Assembly (NCBI GenBank): GCA_902490055.1
Contig: CABUCP010000124.1
Location: 1-8,088 of the forward strand
From: an uncultured Klebsiella sp.
GTDB taxonomy: Bacteria; Pseudomonadota; Gammaproteobacteria; Enterobacterales; Enterobacteriaceae
Length of the DNA: 8,088 nucleotides
Direction: 5' to 3'
Shown here: positions 6,724 through 8,088 of the stretch, one piece after another
Numbering within the stretch: position 1 is the stretch's first letter
How the letters are laid out: each line of letters starts with the position of its first letter
Program-made: the position numbers and the translations under genes
Notes under the pieces: generated by a model
Database searches by the model: none
The model's input: the letters and a program-made list of their open reading frames with translations, nothing else
Told to the model about the DNA's origin: nothing

Positions 6724-7710
6724 ATGAAACGCGCGTCTCTCATTACGATGACCCTTCTCGCAGCTCTGAGCGCGCAGCACGGCGCCTGGGCTGTCGATTA
6801 TCCGCTTCCCCCTGCCAACAGCCGTTTGATTGGTCAAAACCAATACTGGACGGTACAGGAAGGGGATCGCAACCTGCAGGCTATCGCCCGCCATTTCGAT
6901 ACGGCGGCGATGCTTATCCTTGAAGCTAACGACACGATTGCGCCGGTGCAGCCTAAGCCGGGTACCCGGGTGTTAATTCCCTCACAGATGCTGCTGCCGG
7001 ATGTGCCGCGCGAAGGCATCGTCGTGAATCTGGCCGAATTACGGCTGTACTACTTCTCGCCGGGACAAAACCAGGTGCAGGTTTATCCGCTCGGTATCGG
7101 CCAGTTAGGGTTGGAAACGCCGGAAATGACCACTCGCGTCGGGCAAAAAATACCGAATCCGACCTGGACGCCGACCGCCGGTATTCGCGCGCGGTCGCTG
7201 GAAAAGGGTATTAAGCTGCCGCCGGTGATCCCCGCCGGGCCGAATAACCCGCTGGGGCGCTATGCGCTACGTCTGGCCTACGGCAATGGTGAATATCTGA
7301 TCCACGGCACCAATGCGCCTGATAGCGTCGGACTGCGGGTGAGTTCCGGCTGTATGCGGATGAACGCCGACGACATCAAAGCATTGTTCAGCCAGGTGCG
7401 CGCCGGTACGCCGGTGCGAATTATCAACCAGCCGGTGAAGTTTGCCGTAGAACCCGATGGTAAACGCTACGTAGAGGTCCACAGGCCGCTTTCGCAAACG
7501 GAAGGTGAAAACACCAGGACGCTTTCCTACACGCTTCCTGCAGCGTTTCACGCCTTTTCTGACGATAAAGCGGTTGATGATCTGCAGCTGAAAAAAGCGA
7601 TGTCGAGAAGGGCGGGTTATCCGGTGGTGGTGTCTGAGGGAGCAGGGAGCGCGACGACAGAGCTGTCGGCGCAAAATAGCCAGCCAAACGACGCTAAGCT
7701 GACGCAGTAG
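6724..7710 (+). CDS. ldtE: LdtE, periplasmic L,D-transpeptidase (YkuD family)
   Basis: LdtE (formerly YnhG) makes 3-3 crosslinks between meso-diaminopimelate residues in peptidoglycan, acting in the periplasm. The 328-residue protein starts with a signal peptide whose likely cleavage follows AWA (21-23). A LysM-like peptidoglycan-binding domain spans about 42-87 ([14 protein letters not shown]), and the YkuD catalytic domain about 97-235, with His194 in YLIHGTN and catalytic Cys210 in SSGCMRM. The tail from about 240 is polar and variable. E. coli LdtE has 334 residues. The ATG at 6724 is chosen over the upstream frame opening at 6652 because it begins the signal peptide (MKRASL) and follows AAGGAA (6711-6716) by 7 bases. 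The paralogues that attach Lpp to the wall are LdtA/B/C, so LdtE itself is not expected to do so despite its neighbour. It ends 17 bases before the shared terminator. Confidence 0.95.
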   Translation: MKRASLITMTLLAALSAQHGAWAVDYPLPPANSRLIGQNQYWTVQEGDRNLQAIARHFDTAAMLILEANDTIAPVQPKPGTRVLIPSQMLLPDVPREGIVVNLAELRLYYFSPGQNQVQVYPLGIGQLGLETPEMTTRVGQKIPNPTWTPTAGIRARSLEKGIKLPPVIPAGPNNPLGRYALRLAYGNGEYLIHGTNAPDSVGLRVSSGCMRMNADDIKALFSQVRAGTPVRIINQPVKFAVEPDGKRYVEVHRPLSQTEGENTRTLSYTLPAAFHAFSDDKAVDDLQLKKAMSRRAGYPVVVSEGAGSATTELSAQNSQPNDAKLTQ

Positions 7711-7726
7711 AGGTTAAACGACGGGC

Positions 7727-7761
7727 AAAAAAAATGGCGCACAATGTGCGCCATTTTTATT
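7727..7761. terminator. bidirectional intrinsic terminator between ldtE and lpp
   Basis: A long dyad pairs AAAAATGGCGCAC (7730-7742) with GTGCGCCATTTTT (7746-7758) around three central bases. Reading rightward the stem runs into TTTTTATT, ending ldtE. Reading leftward it runs into a tract of eight T residues (complement of 7727-7734), ending lpp. It lies 17 bases after the ldtE stop and 11 bases after the lpp stop, so one hairpin serves both convergent genes. The strong G+C stem plus long T tract fits the very abundant lpp transcript. Confidence 0.93.
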
Positions 7762-7771
7762 ACCAGAACTC

Positions 7772-8020
<249 letters not shown>

Positions 8021-8045
8021 CTAGATTGAGTTAATCTCCATGTAG

Positions 8046-8082
8046 CGTTACAAGTATTACACAAACTTTTTTGGGATGAGAA
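8046..8082 (-). promoter_or_regulatory. lpp promoter and transcription start
   Basis: On the minus strand, TTCTCA (complement of 8077-8082) and TAATACT (complement of 8053-8059) form -35 and -10 elements with 17 bases between them. The sequence from about 8071 down to the start codon is almost identical to the well-studied E. coli lpp promoter and leader. By that comparison the transcript starts at the G opposite 8046, giving a 38-nt leader (8009-8046). The spacer is A/T-rich, in keeping with a strong promoter. Only the last six bases of the window lie upstream of the -35 box, so any upstream element is cut off. Confidence 0.85.
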
Positions 8083-8088
8083 TATTTT

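Overview
The window is a chromosomal segment from a member of the Enterobacteriaceae. It carries a complete sufABCDSE iron-sulfur cluster assembly operon, followed by the L,D-transpeptidase gene ldtE (ynhG) and, convergently, lpp for the major murein lipoprotein. Gene order, protein lengths and intergenic elements match the E. coli suf-ldtE-lpp region as I remember it, but the proteins differ at many positions and the left neighbour is an IclR-type regulator. This suggests a Klebsiella/Raoultella/Enterobacter-like genus rather than E. coli itself. The genus is an inference.

Layout, left to right. Bases 21-779 encode an IclR-family regulator resembling the PcaR/PobR subgroup; its targets probably lie outside the window to the left. 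Bases 780-1098 hold no gene and look like the suf control region: an upstream dyad where OxyR would be expected, a perfect match to the IHF consensus, a strong match to the IscR type 2 consensus, and a near-perfect Fur palindrome abutting the IscR site and lying inside the predicted promoter. Bases 1099-6623 are six tightly packed suf genes with short gaps or overlaps (2, 16, -26, -4 and 11 nt). A 100-nt spacer with a perfect 16-bp palindrome precedes ldtE (6724-7710). A long symmetrical hairpin with T tracts on both sides (7727-7761) ends both ldtE and lpp. Lpp is encoded on the minus strand (7772-8008), and its classical promoter and 38-nt leader fill the right end.

How the genes work together. 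SufS removes sulfur from cysteine as a persulfide, SufE accepts it and passes it to the SufB-SufC-SufD scaffold, where a cluster is built with SufC ATPase activity. SufA then carries clusters to target proteins. All known catalytic cysteines, the PLP lysine and the ATPase motifs are intact. The control region fits a stress system used under iron limitation (Fur), cluster shortage (apo-IscR) and peroxide (OxyR with IHF). LdtE and Lpp both act on the cell wall: LdtE on peptidoglycan crosslinks, Lpp as the outer membrane-peptidoglycan tether.

I found no undescribed system. The points worth checking are the regulatory dyads and possible small RNA upstream of sufA, the palindrome before ldtE, and the lineage-specific IclR neighbour. 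Long antisense reading frames over sufB and sufD look like codon-use artefacts.
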